Positions 11,788-20,118 of a stretch of DNA of 23,245 bases are shown here, one piece after another (position 1 is the stretch's first letter; the number at the start of each line of letters is the position of its first letter). Under the pieces are notes generated by a model. The model was not told the origin of the DNA, ran no database searches, and saw nothing but the letters and a program-made list of their open reading frames with translations. The translations under genes and the position numbers were made by a program. Origin of the DNA: Desulfosarcina sp. (lineage in GTDB: Bacteria > Desulfobacterota > Desulfobacteria > Desulfobacterales > Desulfosarcinaceae). The stretch covers positions 1 through 23,245 of the forward strand of contig DAOWNV010000007.1 of NCBI GenBank assembly GCA_030642405.1. Reading direction: 5' to 3'.

Positions 11788-14514
11788 ATGCTGGCAACGG
11801 AAACCGTTATTTTTGTTTCTTTATGCTACATCGGTCTATTGTTCGGCATTGCCTATTACGGTGACAAAAGAGCCGACACCGGCAGAAGTATTATCAGCAA
11901 CCCATATATCTATGCATTGTCACTTGCTGTTTACTGTACGGCATGGACCTTCTACGGCAGTGTGGGGCTGGCTGCCTCAGCAGGACCGGCTTTCCTTACC
12001 ATTTTTATAGGACCCACGCTGATGGCCGCTCTGGGGTGGCTGGTGGTTAAAAAAATCGTTCGCATCTCCAAAGTTCATCGCATTACCTCCATTGCCGATT
12101 TTATCGGTTCCCGCTACGGGAAAAGCATGACCTTGGGAGGTGTGGTTACCGTCATTGCCGTATTGGGCATCATCCCCTATATTTCTCTCCAGCTCAAGGC
12201 TATCTCATCCAGCTTTTTGCTCATCAAACAGTACCCCTCACTGGCACCCTTGCCATCTCCAGGGGCCATTCATTTATGGAACGATACAACCTTTTATGTA
12301 GCCTTGCTGTTGGCGCTTTTCGCCATACTTTTCGGTACGAGAAACCTTGAAGCAACCGAGCGTCATGAAGGCCTGGTCGCGGCCATTGCCTTTGAATCCA
12401 TTATCAAACTTGTCGCGTTTCTGGTTGTCGGTATATTTGTCACCTTTTTTCTTTTCAACGGATTTTCGGATATCGGTCGAAAAGCAATGGCTTCCGTCGA
12501 ACTTCGCCGGTTGTTGACACTGAATTCGGGAACGGGAACCTATGCTAGCTGGCTGGCGCACATTTTTTTATCCATGATGGCCATTATCTTTCTGCCGCGA
12601 CAATTTCAAGTCATGGTTGTAGAAAATGTCAACGAAAAACATTTGAACCACGCCATCTGGCTGTTCCCCCTTTATCTGGTAGCCATCAACATTTTCGTTT
12701 TACCCGTCGCGTTTGCCGGCTTGATTTTCTTCGGATCCAAGGGTTTTGATGCAGATATGTTCCTCCTCCTCCTACCCATGGCCAACCAGCAGATTTTTCT
12801 GACATTGCTGGTTTTCATCGGCGGGATGTCAGCGGCGACCGGTATGGTGATCGTGGAAACCGTGGCTCTCTCCACTATGATCTGTAACGATCTCATAATG
12901 CCGGTGCTTTTGCGTATGCACGCATCTAAGCTGGCCCAGAGGGAAGATTTAAGCAGTATTTTATTGTCCATTCGACGGTTGAGCATTATTTTCGTCCTTC
13001 TTTTGGGATATGCCTATTTCCATTTTGCCGGAGAGTACTACACCCTGGTCTCCATCGGTCTGGTATCCTTTACAGCGGTCGCCCAGTTCGCCCCTGCCGC
13101 GCTAATAGGCATCTTCTGGAAAGGCGGAACCCGAACCGGAGCACTTATGGGCCTTCTTGCGGGCTTTTTCGTCTGGTTTTACACCTTGTTTTTACCTTCT
13201 CTCGCCGGTGCTGGACTGATCCCCCAGGATTTTTTGGAACACGGCCCCTTCGGCATCACATTTTTGAAGCCATTCGCACTTTTTGGACTGGATGCGTTCG
13301 ACCATATCACCCATGCCGTTTTCTGGAGCATGACCGCCAACCTCGGATTTTACATCGTCGGATCATTGTTCAGTCGACCCTCTGCCTTAGAACATTCACA
13401 GGCCACCATGTTTGTTGACGTCTACCGGTACATTGGCAGGGTACATGACTCTTCTATCTGGCGAGGGACCGCATATCTCCCCGACCTCATCTCCATGCTG
13501 CAACGTTTTATAGGAAGAAAACGCGCTGAAGCAGCACTTGACAGCTACGCGATGCAGTATAGCATTAACCCGAATGAATCGCTTACCCGTGACCCGGGAC
13601 TGGTTAATCATATCGAAAAGTTACTGGCCGGTGCAATCGGGTCGGCATCTGCGCGTGCAATGGTTGCCTCCGTAGTCAAAGAAGAACCCCTTGGCATTGA
13701 CGAAGTGATGGAAATTTTAAACGAAACCCGCCAGGCGATTGTTTACAGCCACGAACTCGAGCGGACCACAGCGGAATTGCGCGCTGCCAACCAGCGTCTT
13801 CAGGAATTGGATCGAATGAAAGACGATTTTATCTCGACGGTCTCCCACGAGCTCCGCACACCACTTACCGCCATCCGCTCGCTCGCCGAAATTCTCCACG
13901 ATTACCCGGATACCCCTTCCAACCGGCAAAATGAGTTTACCGGCATCATTATCAAAGAAACTCGGCGTCTCACACGATTGATCACCCAGGTTTTAGATTT
14001 TCAAAAATTGGAATCCGGCAGAACCGAGTGGAACATCACATCTGTAGACATGAAGGATGTGATCGAAGATGCGGTAAGCGCCACCCGGCAATTGGTGGAC
14101 AAGCAACAAATACAGATGCAGGTACACCTTCCAGAGAAATCACATCCTATCCAAGGGGACAGGGATCAATTGATACGAGCCATGGTAAACCTAATCTCAA
14201 ATGCCGTCAAATTCTGTGACCCTGATCGTGGATGGATCGTCATTCAATTGAGTATTTCCGATGATCGGGCCGTTGTTTCCGTGACGGACAATGGCATCGG
14301 GATCAGCGAAGCCGACCAAAAAAAGATTTTCAACAAATTTCAGCAGGTCATAAACCCAACGCTCGGACGACCGTCGGGAACAGGTCTGGGTCTTTCCATC
14401 ACAAGACAAATCATCCAGCATCACCAAGGCCGATTGGAGGTTAAAAGCACTCGGGGAAAGGGGGCCACCTTTAATTTTTTCCTGCCGTTGTCCAACTTTG
14501 CCAAAAAAGAATAA
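11788..14514 (+). CDS. Sodium:solute symporter-histidine kinase fusion (CbrA-like)
   Basis: A 908-residue hybrid. Residues 1 to about 525 are an SSS-family (PutP-like) transporter with about 13 hydrophobic helices. Residues about 575-650 (RAEAALDSYAMQYSINP through LAGAIGSASARAMVASVV) resemble the STAC linker domain found between SSS transporters and kinases. A short coiled coil (about 655-675) leads straight into the kinase; no PAS domain is seen, unlike Pseudomonas CbrA. The HisKA motif STVSHELRTPL has the phospho-accepting His687. The ATPase lobe is intact: N-box Asn805, G1 DNGIGI from Asp834, G2 GTGLGLSI from Gly864. The protein should sense or take up a solute at the inner membrane and signal by phosphorelay. 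No response regulator is encoded downstream or anywhere in the window, so it is an orphan kinase here. It forms an operon with the 74-residue protein. Confidence 0.93.
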   Translation: MLATETVIFVSLCYIGLLFGIAYYGDKRADTGRSIISNPYIYALSLAVYCTAWTFYGSVGLAASAGPAFLTIFIGPTLMAALGWLVVKKIVRISKVHRITSIADFIGSRYGKSMTLGGVVTVIAVLGIIPYISLQLKAISSSFLLIKQYPSLAPLPSPGAIHLWNDTTFYVALLLALFAILFGTRNLEATERHEGLVAAIAFESIIKLVAFLVVGIFVTFFLFNGFSDIGRKAMASVELRRLLTLNSGTGTYASWLAHIFLSMMAIIFLPRQFQVMVVENVNEKHLNHAIWLFPLYLVAINIFVLPVAFAGLIFFGSKGFDADMFLLLLPMANQQIFLTLLVFIGGMSAATGMVIVETVALSTMICNDLIMPVLLRMHASKLAQREDLSSILLSIRRLSIIFVLLLGYAYFHFAGEYYTLVSIGLVSFTAVAQFAPAALIGIFWKGGTRTGALMGLLAGFFVWFYTLFLPSLAGAGLIPQDFLEHGPFGITFLKPFALFGLDAFDHITHAVFWSMTANLGFYIVGSLFSRPSALEHSQATMFVDVYRYIGRVHDSSIWRGTAYLPDLISMLQRFIGRKRAEAALDSYAMQYSINPNESLTRDPGLVNHIEKLLAGAIGSASARAMVASVVKEEPLGIDEVMEILNETRQAIVYSHELERTTAELRAANQRLQELDRMKDDFISTVSHELRTPLTAIRSLAEILHDYPDTPSNRQNEFTGIIIKETRRLTRLITQVLDFQKLESGRTEWNITSVDMKDVIEDAVSATRQLVDKQQIQMQVHLPEKSHPIQGDRDQLIRAMVNLISNAVKFCDPDRGWIVIQLSISDDRAVVSVTDNGIGISEADQKKIFNKFQQVINPTLGRPSGTGLGLSITRQIIQHHQGRLEVKSTRGKGATFNFFLPLSNFAKKE

Positions 14515-14596
14515 ACACCGTGACACCCAGGCTAAAATCAGATACGTTGCTAAAACTTTTCGTTTGATTACCAGCAACAAAATCGGAGAAAAAATT

Positions 14597-14947
14597 ATGG
14601 TGCAGCAGGATCAGATCGAGTTTACAGTAGACAAAACGAATCTTTATCGTGAAGATGGAATTACAGATCTAAAAGTGGCCTCCATACGACGGATGATACC
14701 AGTGACGAAAGAAGGGAAGGACGATCCAAGCCGTTCACCCATTTTCTTTGGTCATACACAGATTATCACGCCCCAGGGCCCATTGCCGTTACAAGCACGT
14801 TTGACGGCCAACGACTTGGAAGAAGCCATCAAAGCATTTCCATCCGCCATGGAACAGGAGATGGTTAAAATGGTTCAACAAATTCAAAAAATGCAGGAAG
14901 AGGAACAACAACAGAATGACTCGCGGATCATTGTTCCGGGCCGTTAG
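14597..14947 (+). CDS. Conserved cytoplasmic protein of unknown function
   Basis: A 116-residue soluble protein starting at ATG 14597, chosen because GGAG lies about 8 nt upstream; an open frame extends further back to 14498 but overlaps the kinase gene and lacks a ribosome-binding site. The sequence MVQQDQIEFTVDKTNLYRE, then ITDLKVASIRRMIPV and a final SRIIVPGR, matches my memory of a small conserved deltaproteobacterial protein without assigned function. The N-terminal two thirds look like a beta-rich domain; residues about 75-105 are helical and Gln/Glu/Met-rich. It has no Cys or transmembrane segment. The YceD-type gene follows 5 bp after its stop, implying co-transcription. Confidence 0.8.
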   Translation: MVQQDQIEFTVDKTNLYREDGITDLKVASIRRMIPVTKEGKDDPSRSPIFFGHTQIITPQGPLPLQARLTANDLEEAIKAFPSAMEQEMVKMVQQIQKMQEEEQQQNDSRIIVPGR

Positions 14948-14952
14948 AAAAA

Positions 14953-15516
14953 ATGTTGCAGATTCACATCCTTAGTATCAAAGAACATGGTTTGGATTTG
15001 GATAAGACGGTTGATGTAAAATCTTTTCCGCTTCTTACTTCCATTTCCCAAAAAGGAACAGTTTCCTTTAATCAACCGGTACATGTTCGAATCCACGCAA
15101 CTATTATTGCCGATGATACCGTTATCATTAAAGGTGCGGTTTCAACGCTGGCTCACATTCCCTGCAGTCGCTGTTTAGAGTCTTATGATTTGACAATCGA
15201 TACTGAATTTACCGCAACAGCCACTCCGGATAATCCTGCCTCAATCGATGACGATGCCATTGAAGAAAAAGAACTGAAAACAGATGAAATGGATGCAATC
15301 GTTTTCAGCGGAAACAGCATTGACCTGAGCGATGGAGTGTCACAACAGATCATTATGGCCATCCCAATCAAACCTTTATGTCGGGACAATTGTAAAGGCC
15401 TTTGTAATGGCTGTGGTGCCGATCTGAACAAAAACCATTGCCAATGCGATTCTCAAGTAGCAAACAGCCCTTTTTCAGTCCTTAAGGGGCTTTCATTTCC
15501 TAAAAAGAAGGAATAA
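14953..15516 (+). CDS. yceD: YceD / DUF177 family protein
   Basis: A 187-residue DUF177 protein. The family is linked to 23S rRNA accumulation and is normally encoded just before rpmF (ribosomal protein bL32). Here the DUF177 features are Cys71-x2-Cys74 in the IPCSRCLESYDL motif, an acidic middle (about 98-115), the motif SIDLSDGVSQQIIMAIPIK, and a C-terminal Cys cluster (Cys143, 147, 151, 154, 163, 165) that could hold zinc. ATG 14953 is 5 bp after the stop of the 116-residue gene. The expected rpmF does not follow; instead there is a 33-codon ORF and then a promoter for a membrane protein. The acidic insert and extra cysteines make it longer than many short DUF177 members. Confidence 0.88.
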   Translation: MLQIHILSIKEHGLDLDKTVDVKSFPLLTSISQKGTVSFNQPVHVRIHATIIADDTVIIKGAVSTLAHIPCSRCLESYDLTIDTEFTATATPDNPASIDDDAIEEKELKTDEMDAIVFSGNSIDLSDGVSQQIIMAIPIKPLCRDNCKGLCNGCGADLNKNHCQCDSQVANSPFSVLKGLSFPKKKE

Positions 15517-15524
15517 GCCGTATT

Positions 15525-15626
15525 ATGTCCTTGCGTCTCATCGCCCGTGACCTGTACCGTCTTCAAGATGCTGGATGGTCACTTGGACAGGTGATAAAGT
15601 TTGCGACCTGTGCTATTAGCCATTAA
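15525..15626 (+). pseudogene. Possible truncated small ORF (33 codons) starting MSLRLIARDLYRLQ
   Basis: An open frame of 33 codons begins at ATG 15525, 8 bp after the yceD stop, with AAGGA about 12 nt upstream. Its first 14 residues, MSLRLIARDLYRLQ, resemble the N-terminus of a small coiled-coil hypothetical protein (about 65-75 residues) that I recall from deltaproteobacteria. The remainder does not fit and ends early, which suggests truncation. The resemblance is from memory only; it could equally be a short lineage-specific peptide or chance. Confidence 0.35.
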
Positions 15627-15682
15627 GGGCATTCAACGTTTTAAGCTTTAGTTCTCTGTGGTTTTAATTACTTTGATGGTGG

Positions 15683-15712
15683 TTGACAATCTTCAATTAA
15701 TATCGGTATATG
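15683..15712 (+). promoter_or_regulatory. Predicted sigma-70-type promoter of the four-helix membrane protein
   Basis: TTGACA at 15683-15688 (perfect -35), an 18-bp AT-rich spacer, and TATATG at 15707-15712 (4/6 to the -10). Transcription would begin near 15719, about 90 nt before the ATG at 15808. This separates the gene from the yceD unit upstream. Confidence 0.5.
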
Positions 15713-15807
15713 CCATCATCTGTTACAGTCGTAATCATCAGTGAAAAAAGTCGTAACTTACTTCACACCCGCTGGAAATAAAAATTATTATGCTTTGAGG
15801 AGAGACC

Positions 15808-16404
15808 ATGAATTTTAAGCGTCATATCGAAAGTGCCTGGAATCTTACCCTTGGAAATATCGTTTCATTAATCCTCATAACACTGGTCTTGGTTGCAGTG
15901 AGCGCCCTTAGCCTGGGGATTTTAGCCCCAGTCACATCGGCCGGCTACACCTATAGCCTACTCCAGTTGATCCGCAATGGCCGGGAGCCCAAAGTGCAGG
16001 ACCTCTTTTCGCAAATGAACCTGTTTTTACCCCTTTTGGGATTCGGCATTGCAATCTTTTTGGCATCCTGCATCGGCTTCATGCTGCTCTTTCTACCCGG
16101 CCTTTTAATTGTCGCTGCCGTTACCTTCTGCTGCATTTATGTCATTCCCTTGATGACGGATAAAAAGATGGGGCTTGTGGATGCAATCAAGGAAAGCTAC
16201 GCCATGGGAAAACGTGGTGCTATCGTCGACCATGTGATTGTGGTCATCATTTTTATGGCCATTACCATGATCGGTGGGATGGTGTTTATCGGTGTTTTGT
16301 TCACCCAGCCGTTGGCAACATTGTTTCTCCTTTCAACCTATGAAGAAAAAATCAAAGTCACGACACCACCGGCTACGACACCACCGGGTCCGCCGCAACC
16401 GTAA
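15808..16404 (+). CDS. Multi-pass membrane protein of unknown function with Pro-rich tail
   Basis: This 198-residue protein has about four hydrophobic stretches (about 18-46, 70-95, 95-118 and 138-170) and a cytoplasmic-looking amphipathic start (NFKRHIESAWNLTLGN). The layout resembles DUF975-like and related small integral membrane proteins, in which a helix pair is followed by a GLVDAIKESYAMGKRG loop, but I do not place it in a named family. The C-terminal 15 residues are a Thr/Pro-rich tail (TTPPATTPPGPPQP). GAGGAGAG is placed ideally before the ATG. It is transcribed alone from its own promoter and converges with the J-domain gene. Confidence 0.8.
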   Translation: MNFKRHIESAWNLTLGNIVSLILITLVLVAVSALSLGILAPVTSAGYTYSLLQLIRNGREPKVQDLFSQMNLFLPLLGFGIAIFLASCIGFMLLFLPGLLIVAAVTFCCIYVIPLMTDKKMGLVDAIKESYAMGKRGAIVDHVIVVIIFMAITMIGGMVFIGVLFTQPLATLFLLSTYEEKIKVTTPPATTPPGPPQP

Positions 16405-16422
16405 CTTTATTTACCGTAATGA

Positions 16423-16505
16423 TTTCGTAGGGAATCCGAGATCAAAAATCTCATATTTCTTACGAAACCATTATCAGGATTGGGAATTAATTTCATCCCC
16501 AATCC
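16423..16505. terminator. Two hairpins between convergent genes, possible bidirectional terminator
   Basis: TTTCGTA (16423-16429) pairs with TACGAAA (16461-16467), with an inner GAGAT/ATCTC stem (16438-16442 with 16448-16452). A second hairpin pairs GGATTGGG (16478-16485) with CCCAATCC (16498-16505) and ends exactly at the J-domain stop codon. Neither is followed by a clear T-tract, so intrinsic termination is uncertain, but the location between two convergent genes fits. Confidence 0.4.
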
Positions 16506-17504
16506 TTAGTTCCTGGATTTTCCCTTCATGACCTTCTCATAGGCTTCGCTGAGTTTGACAAAGGTTTCAGGGTCCCCTCCCCTGTCCGGGTGATGTTTCA
16601 TGGCCAGCTTTCTGTATTTGCGTGTAAGCGCCAATCCATCCATCTTTTTCAATACATCAACAGTAACACCAAATAGTTGAGCCGACTCGGCAAAACTCAC
16701 CTCAACACTTCTCGGGGGGCGGTGGATCCGATGTCGATTCATGAATTCTCGTAGAAAGCTTCGAAATGGATCCAGCGGAAGATAGTAATTGTCGAAATAC
16801 ATCACTACATAGCGAATCAGGTGGTGATGGAGGATAGAACCTGTTCGTTTATCCGTCCAGAACGCTTCGTCCCGATTGAGGTCACACAAGGTTTTTACGA
16901 AAAAACGATCCATGCGCTGTTGATCGAGTAATTCAGGATGGCTGCGTGCAAAACCTGAATCGAAGTGCTGCTGCAAATCAAAAATTTGGAAGGTGTACCT
17001 GGATAGCTCGAAAGGTTTGAGTATGGTTTCGGCTGTAATAAAGTCGTATTCGATCTGGTCCCTGGATTTATGCCGGAGTCCGGCATAAAAACGGTCGGGC
17101 ACACAATTCAAGGCCCTTGAATTAACCTGTCCCATTTTGAGATAATGAAGCCGGTAGCGATCGAACAGGTGATAAGAATCCGATGGGTAGCAGTCATCGT
17201 CAACCTTATTCGCATGCCTCTTTTGATCAAATCCATCGATTACTTTTCGAATGTGCGGGTATAAAAAAGGGTAAAAAACCGGTTCCAGATCATCCTGCGA
17301 AACAAAGGTTCCCAAAGCCGCAATGGCATCCTCCACCACCGGATCAATGTAAAACCCATTTCCCCCGGGATAAATAATAAACTGCGATGGGTCTTCACCC
17401 AAGTCAAATAGATCACGGCTTTTATAAAAGTTTCCTTCTGCATAGGATTGTCGAATAACGTACCGACAACTGTTTTGCTTCTCTTTCAATCGGGCAAGAT
17501 ACAT
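16506..17504 (-). CDS. J-domain protein with C-terminal J domain
   Basis: This 332-residue protein carries its J domain at the extreme C-terminus (about 270-330): helix I around LFGVTVDVLKKMDG, then KYRKLAMKHHPDRGGDPETF with the essential HPD at 305-307. J domains stimulate the ATPase of an Hsp70 partner. The first 260 residues contain a conserved-looking block beginning near residue 15 (YVIRQSYAEGNFYKSRDLFD, then FIIYPGGNGFYIDPVVEDAI), which may bind the client. There is no Gly/Phe region and no zinc-finger domain, so this is not DnaJ itself. I recall similar proteins in sulfate reducers but know of no assigned function. AAGGAT is placed 8 nt before the ATG. No dnaK is nearby. Confidence 0.87.
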   Translation of the reverse strand: MYLARLKEKQNSCRYVIRQSYAEGNFYKSRDLFDLGEDPSQFIIYPGGNGFYIDPVVEDAIAALGTFVSQDDLEPVFYPFLYPHIRKVIDGFDQKRHANKVDDDCYPSDSYHLFDRYRLHYLKMGQVNSRALNCVPDRFYAGLRHKSRDQIEYDFITAETILKPFELSRYTFQIFDLQQHFDSGFARSHPELLDQQRMDRFFVKTLCDLNRDEAFWTDKRTGSILHHHLIRYVVMYFDNYYLPLDPFRSFLREFMNRHRIHRPPRSVEVSFAESAQLFGVTVDVLKKMDGLALTRKYRKLAMKHHPDRGGDPETFVKLSEAYEKVMKGKSRN

Positions 17505-17521
17505 CGACAGAATCCTTTTTC

Positions 17522-17538
17522 GAAATAATAGTTATTTC
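17522..17538. promoter_or_regulatory. Perfect inverted repeat upstream of the J-domain gene
   Basis: GAAATAA (17522-17528) and TTATTTC (17532-17538) are exact inverted arms around TAG, 17 bp upstream of the J-domain start codon on the minus strand. It could be an operator or a leader hairpin; its AT-rich arms make chance occurrence fairly easy. Confidence 0.3.
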
Positions 17539-17634
17539 AATAAAGATAACCGTTTTCCGTCAAAAGACAACATTATTAATCCCGCAAAACGGTGTGGGTT
17601 TCAGCATCTTGAAGGTTTGGTTGCCTCCTTCCGC

Positions 17635-17663
17635 TTGACCAATCCCGTCCAAACCGATATATG
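17635..17663 (+). promoter_or_regulatory. Predicted sigma-70-type promoter of the Fsr-like transporter
   Basis: TTGACC at 17635-17640 (5/6), exactly 17 bp, and TATATG at 17658-17663 (4/6). A start near 17670 gives a leader of about 49 nt before ATG 17719. The upstream in-frame ATG at 17683 would have a leader of only about 13 nt and no Shine-Dalgarno sequence, which favours 17719. Confidence 0.5.
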
Positions 17664-17718
17664 CTCAAATTTTTAAAAACGTATGCTCTCACTTGACATC
17701 TTTTTACAAAAGGCCCAT

Positions 17719-18906
17719 ATGCAAACAAGTAAGCATCCATCTGCTTCCCGGAGGCCATCACAGGCCGAAAGTTTCAATCTCCCGGGTGTTATCACTGTCT
17801 CCATTAGCCATTTTATCCATGATGTTTACTCCAGTTTTCTGGCGCCACTGCTGCCTCTTCTCATCGAAAAATTGTCGATGAACCTCACCCAAGCCGGTTT
17901 GCTTTCCACTATGATGCAGCTACCTGCCTTGCTCAACCCATGGATCGGGTCTTTAGCGGATCGTATTTCCGTACGCTGGTTTATTGTTCTTGCACCATCA
18001 TTGACTGCCGTTCCCATGAGCCTCATCGGTGTCGCGCCCACATTTGGTGTCATGGTGATCCTTATGATATCCGCCGGCATCAGCGTATCCATTTTTCATG
18101 TACCGGCACCGGTTGTGGTGGCAAACATGTCCGCCGAACGAAAAGGCTTGGGCATGTCTTTTTTCATGGTCGGGGGGGAAGCGGCCCGTGCTGTCGGGCC
18201 AATGGTTGCAGTTGGGATCGTTTCTTTATGGGGACTGGAAGATTGTTATCCGGTAATGGTGGTAAGTTTCATCTGTTCCGCTCTGCTATTCAGAGCAACC
18301 CGAAATCTCCCGGTAACAAAAACCTCTGCCGCACCTGTACCATTACGGCAAACCTGGTGCAGCATGAGCCATATCCTTTTACCCATTACTGGAATTTTGG
18401 TTGCCAGGGGCTTTATGCATGGCTGTATGACTTCTTTCCTGCCGACATTTATTGAAATGAATACGGGTAATCTGTGGCTGGCCGGAATTGGGCTGACCAT
18501 CTTCGAAACAGCAGGGATCGCAGGCGTCATGGTTACAGGCACACTAAGCGACCGTATCGGTCGTCGGCGGATGTTGACCTTTTCCATAGTGAGTGCACCG
18601 ATATCGTTATTGGCATTTGTCTTGGTGGATGGGGCGGCATCGTATGTTTTATTGGTTTTAACCGGTTTTACCTTATTGTCCACCACACCGGTAATGCTGG
18701 CCATGGTCCAGGAAAATGCTCAACAAAGTCCAGCTGCAGCAAACGGTCTTTACATGATGATCTCTTTTTTGTCCCGCTCCGCGGTGGTGGTAATCGTAGG
18801 AATGGCAGGAGACATTATCGGGTTGAGGACAGCATACATCCTCTTTGCGATCGTGGGCTTCATGGGTCTTCCCTTTGTCTTCATGTTGCCGGCAGACAAG
18901 GTATAA
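17719..18906 (+). CDS. MFS exporter related to fosmidomycin-resistance protein Fsr
   Basis: A 395-residue transporter with about twelve helices. The N-terminus HFIHDVYSSFLAPLLPLLIEK and the following LTQAGLLSTMMQLPALLNPWIGSLADRI match the Fsr branch of the major facilitator superfamily; the GTLSDRIGRRRML loop in the second half is the typical MFS signature. Fsr exports fosmidomycin, but relatives in anaerobes have unknown substrates, so export of a small anionic compound is inference. I place the start at ATG 17719 because AAGG lies 5 nt upstream; an in-frame ATG at 17683 would add 12 residues without a ribosome-binding site. It is monocistronic, ending 42 bp from the convergent stress protein gene. 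Confidence 0.88.
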   Translation: MQTSKHPSASRRPSQAESFNLPGVITVSISHFIHDVYSSFLAPLLPLLIEKLSMNLTQAGLLSTMMQLPALLNPWIGSLADRISVRWFIVLAPSLTAVPMSLIGVAPTFGVMVILMISAGISVSIFHVPAPVVVANMSAERKGLGMSFFMVGGEAARAVGPMVAVGIVSLWGLEDCYPVMVVSFICSALLFRATRNLPVTKTSAAPVPLRQTWCSMSHILLPITGILVARGFMHGCMTSFLPTFIEMNTGNLWLAGIGLTIFETAGIAGVMVTGTLSDRIGRRRMLTFSIVSAPISLLAFVLVDGAASYVLLVLTGFTLLSTTPVMLAMVQENAQQSPAAANGLYMMISFLSRSAVVVIVGMAGDIIGLRTAYILFAIVGFMGLPFVFMLPADKV

Positions 18907-18948
18907 ACAGCCGTCGACATTCGTGGCTCTCAATTGACAACATCCCTA

Positions 18949-19854
18949 TTACGGTGGGCAAACCGACAAAACCGGGCAATCAACCCCTCTGATCAGACGA
19001 TCCGTCGTAGACCCCAACAGCATGGTTTCCACAAGAGAATGCCCCCGTACGCCGAGTACGATCAGATCAACCTGGTGAAGATCGGCATACACTTTTAAAG
19101 CCTGAAACGGCTTACCTTTTTCACATGCAATTTCCACCTTGCACCAGTCAAGGGCCTCCTTTGGCACCAACTCCTCCAAGCGGTCTCGGCAACCGGTGGA
19201 ATTGTCCACCAACATCTCTTTGTAAAAACTGTCAGACTCCAGGGAATCCAGGTAGACGAACGGTTCAACCACATGAACGAGATGAATTATGGCTTGGAAC
19301 TCCTGGGATAAACTGAACCCATATTCCACTGCTCTTTTCGAATCGGCTGAAAAATCGCATCCGACCAAAATATTTTTAAAACCGAATCCCTTGAAACGTT
19401 TGACCGGCTCATCATCGGTTTTAGGTGAGGTAACAACAAGCAGAGGGCAGGTTATCGTTCGCAACAACCTTTCCGTAACCGATCCAAGAAAAAGTCGCTT
19501 CAAACCGGTACGTCCATGTGTGGAAACAATGGTCAGATCAGCTCTTTTTCCCTCTGCAAACCGGCATAAGGTGCCGGATACCGGACCTGTTTCCACAACT
19601 GCCTCCCAGCTCAGTTCGTTTCCGGCCACCAAATCCCTGATCTGATCAAAAGCATTATTTTTCATTTCTTCAATCTGCTCTTCCTGGAAGACCAACGCCG
19701 CACCATGCATGGTAGCCATCGGAAGATCGATCACGTGGCAGATGGATAGTTTTGATCCGAACTCCTTTGCCATTTCCACGGCTTTAACAACAGCCGAGTT
19801 GGAAAAGTCGGAAAGATCTGTTGCGCAGAGGATGCGCTGAAAATTAATTTTCAT
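18949..19854 (-). CDS. Universal stress protein, two tandem UspA domains
   Basis: A 301-residue protein made of two UspA domains (about 3-142 and 155-300). Each has the Usp nucleotide-binding signature: STHGRTGLKRLFLGSVTERL in the first and VRGHSLVETMLLGSTTDRLI in the second, both with the G-x2-G-x9-G-S/T pattern of ATP-binding members. Both open with a typical Usp first strand (RILCATDLSDFS and NILVGCDFSADS). Tandem Usp proteins act in the cytoplasm in stress survival; specific partners are unknown. I chose ATG 19854 because AGGAGG (plus 19861-19866) is 6 nt upstream; the alternative TTG at 19860 would abut that site. It is divergent from the synthase gene across 264 bp. Confidence 0.95.
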   Translation of the reverse strand: MKINFQRILCATDLSDFSNSAVVKAVEMAKEFGSKLSICHVIDLPMATMHGAALVFQEEQIEEMKNNAFDQIRDLVAGNELSWEAVVETGPVSGTLCRFAEGKRADLTIVSTHGRTGLKRLFLGSVTERLLRTITCPLLVVTSPKTDDEPVKRFKGFGFKNILVGCDFSADSKRAVEYGFSLSQEFQAIIHLVHVVEPFVYLDSLESDSFYKEMLVDNSTGCRDRLEELVPKEALDWCKVEIACEKGKPFQALKVYADLHQVDLIVLGVRGHSLVETMLLGSTTDRLIRGVDCPVLSVCPP

Positions 19855-20118
19855 GGCCAACCTCCTATTTGGTATATACGTACTTTTCGAAACGCTTTTG
19901 GCAAGGTCGGTGAATGGAAGCTGTTCAGGGCAAGGCTGCTACTGCAGATCATTTATACCAAAAGCCTATGATGCAGAATAACCTTTGCCGGACAACCTGT
20001 CAAAACAATATCCACTTTTCATTGATTCTTGCGTTATTGCAGCGAACCGGGTATGTGATTCTTTTCGTAATAACCGTTAATCCAACCAGCTTCCTGAACA
20101 TTCTCTATTTATGGATTT

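Noticed and set aside
14546..14578. GTTGCT/AGCAAC hairpin after the kinase gene as a terminator
   Set aside because: The six-bp stem with a 21-nt loop and no T-tract is too weak.
17693..17721. TTGACA at 17693 as a -35 box
   Set aside because: A -10 at the right distance would overlap the start codon of the Fsr-like gene; the pair at 17635-17663 is better placed.
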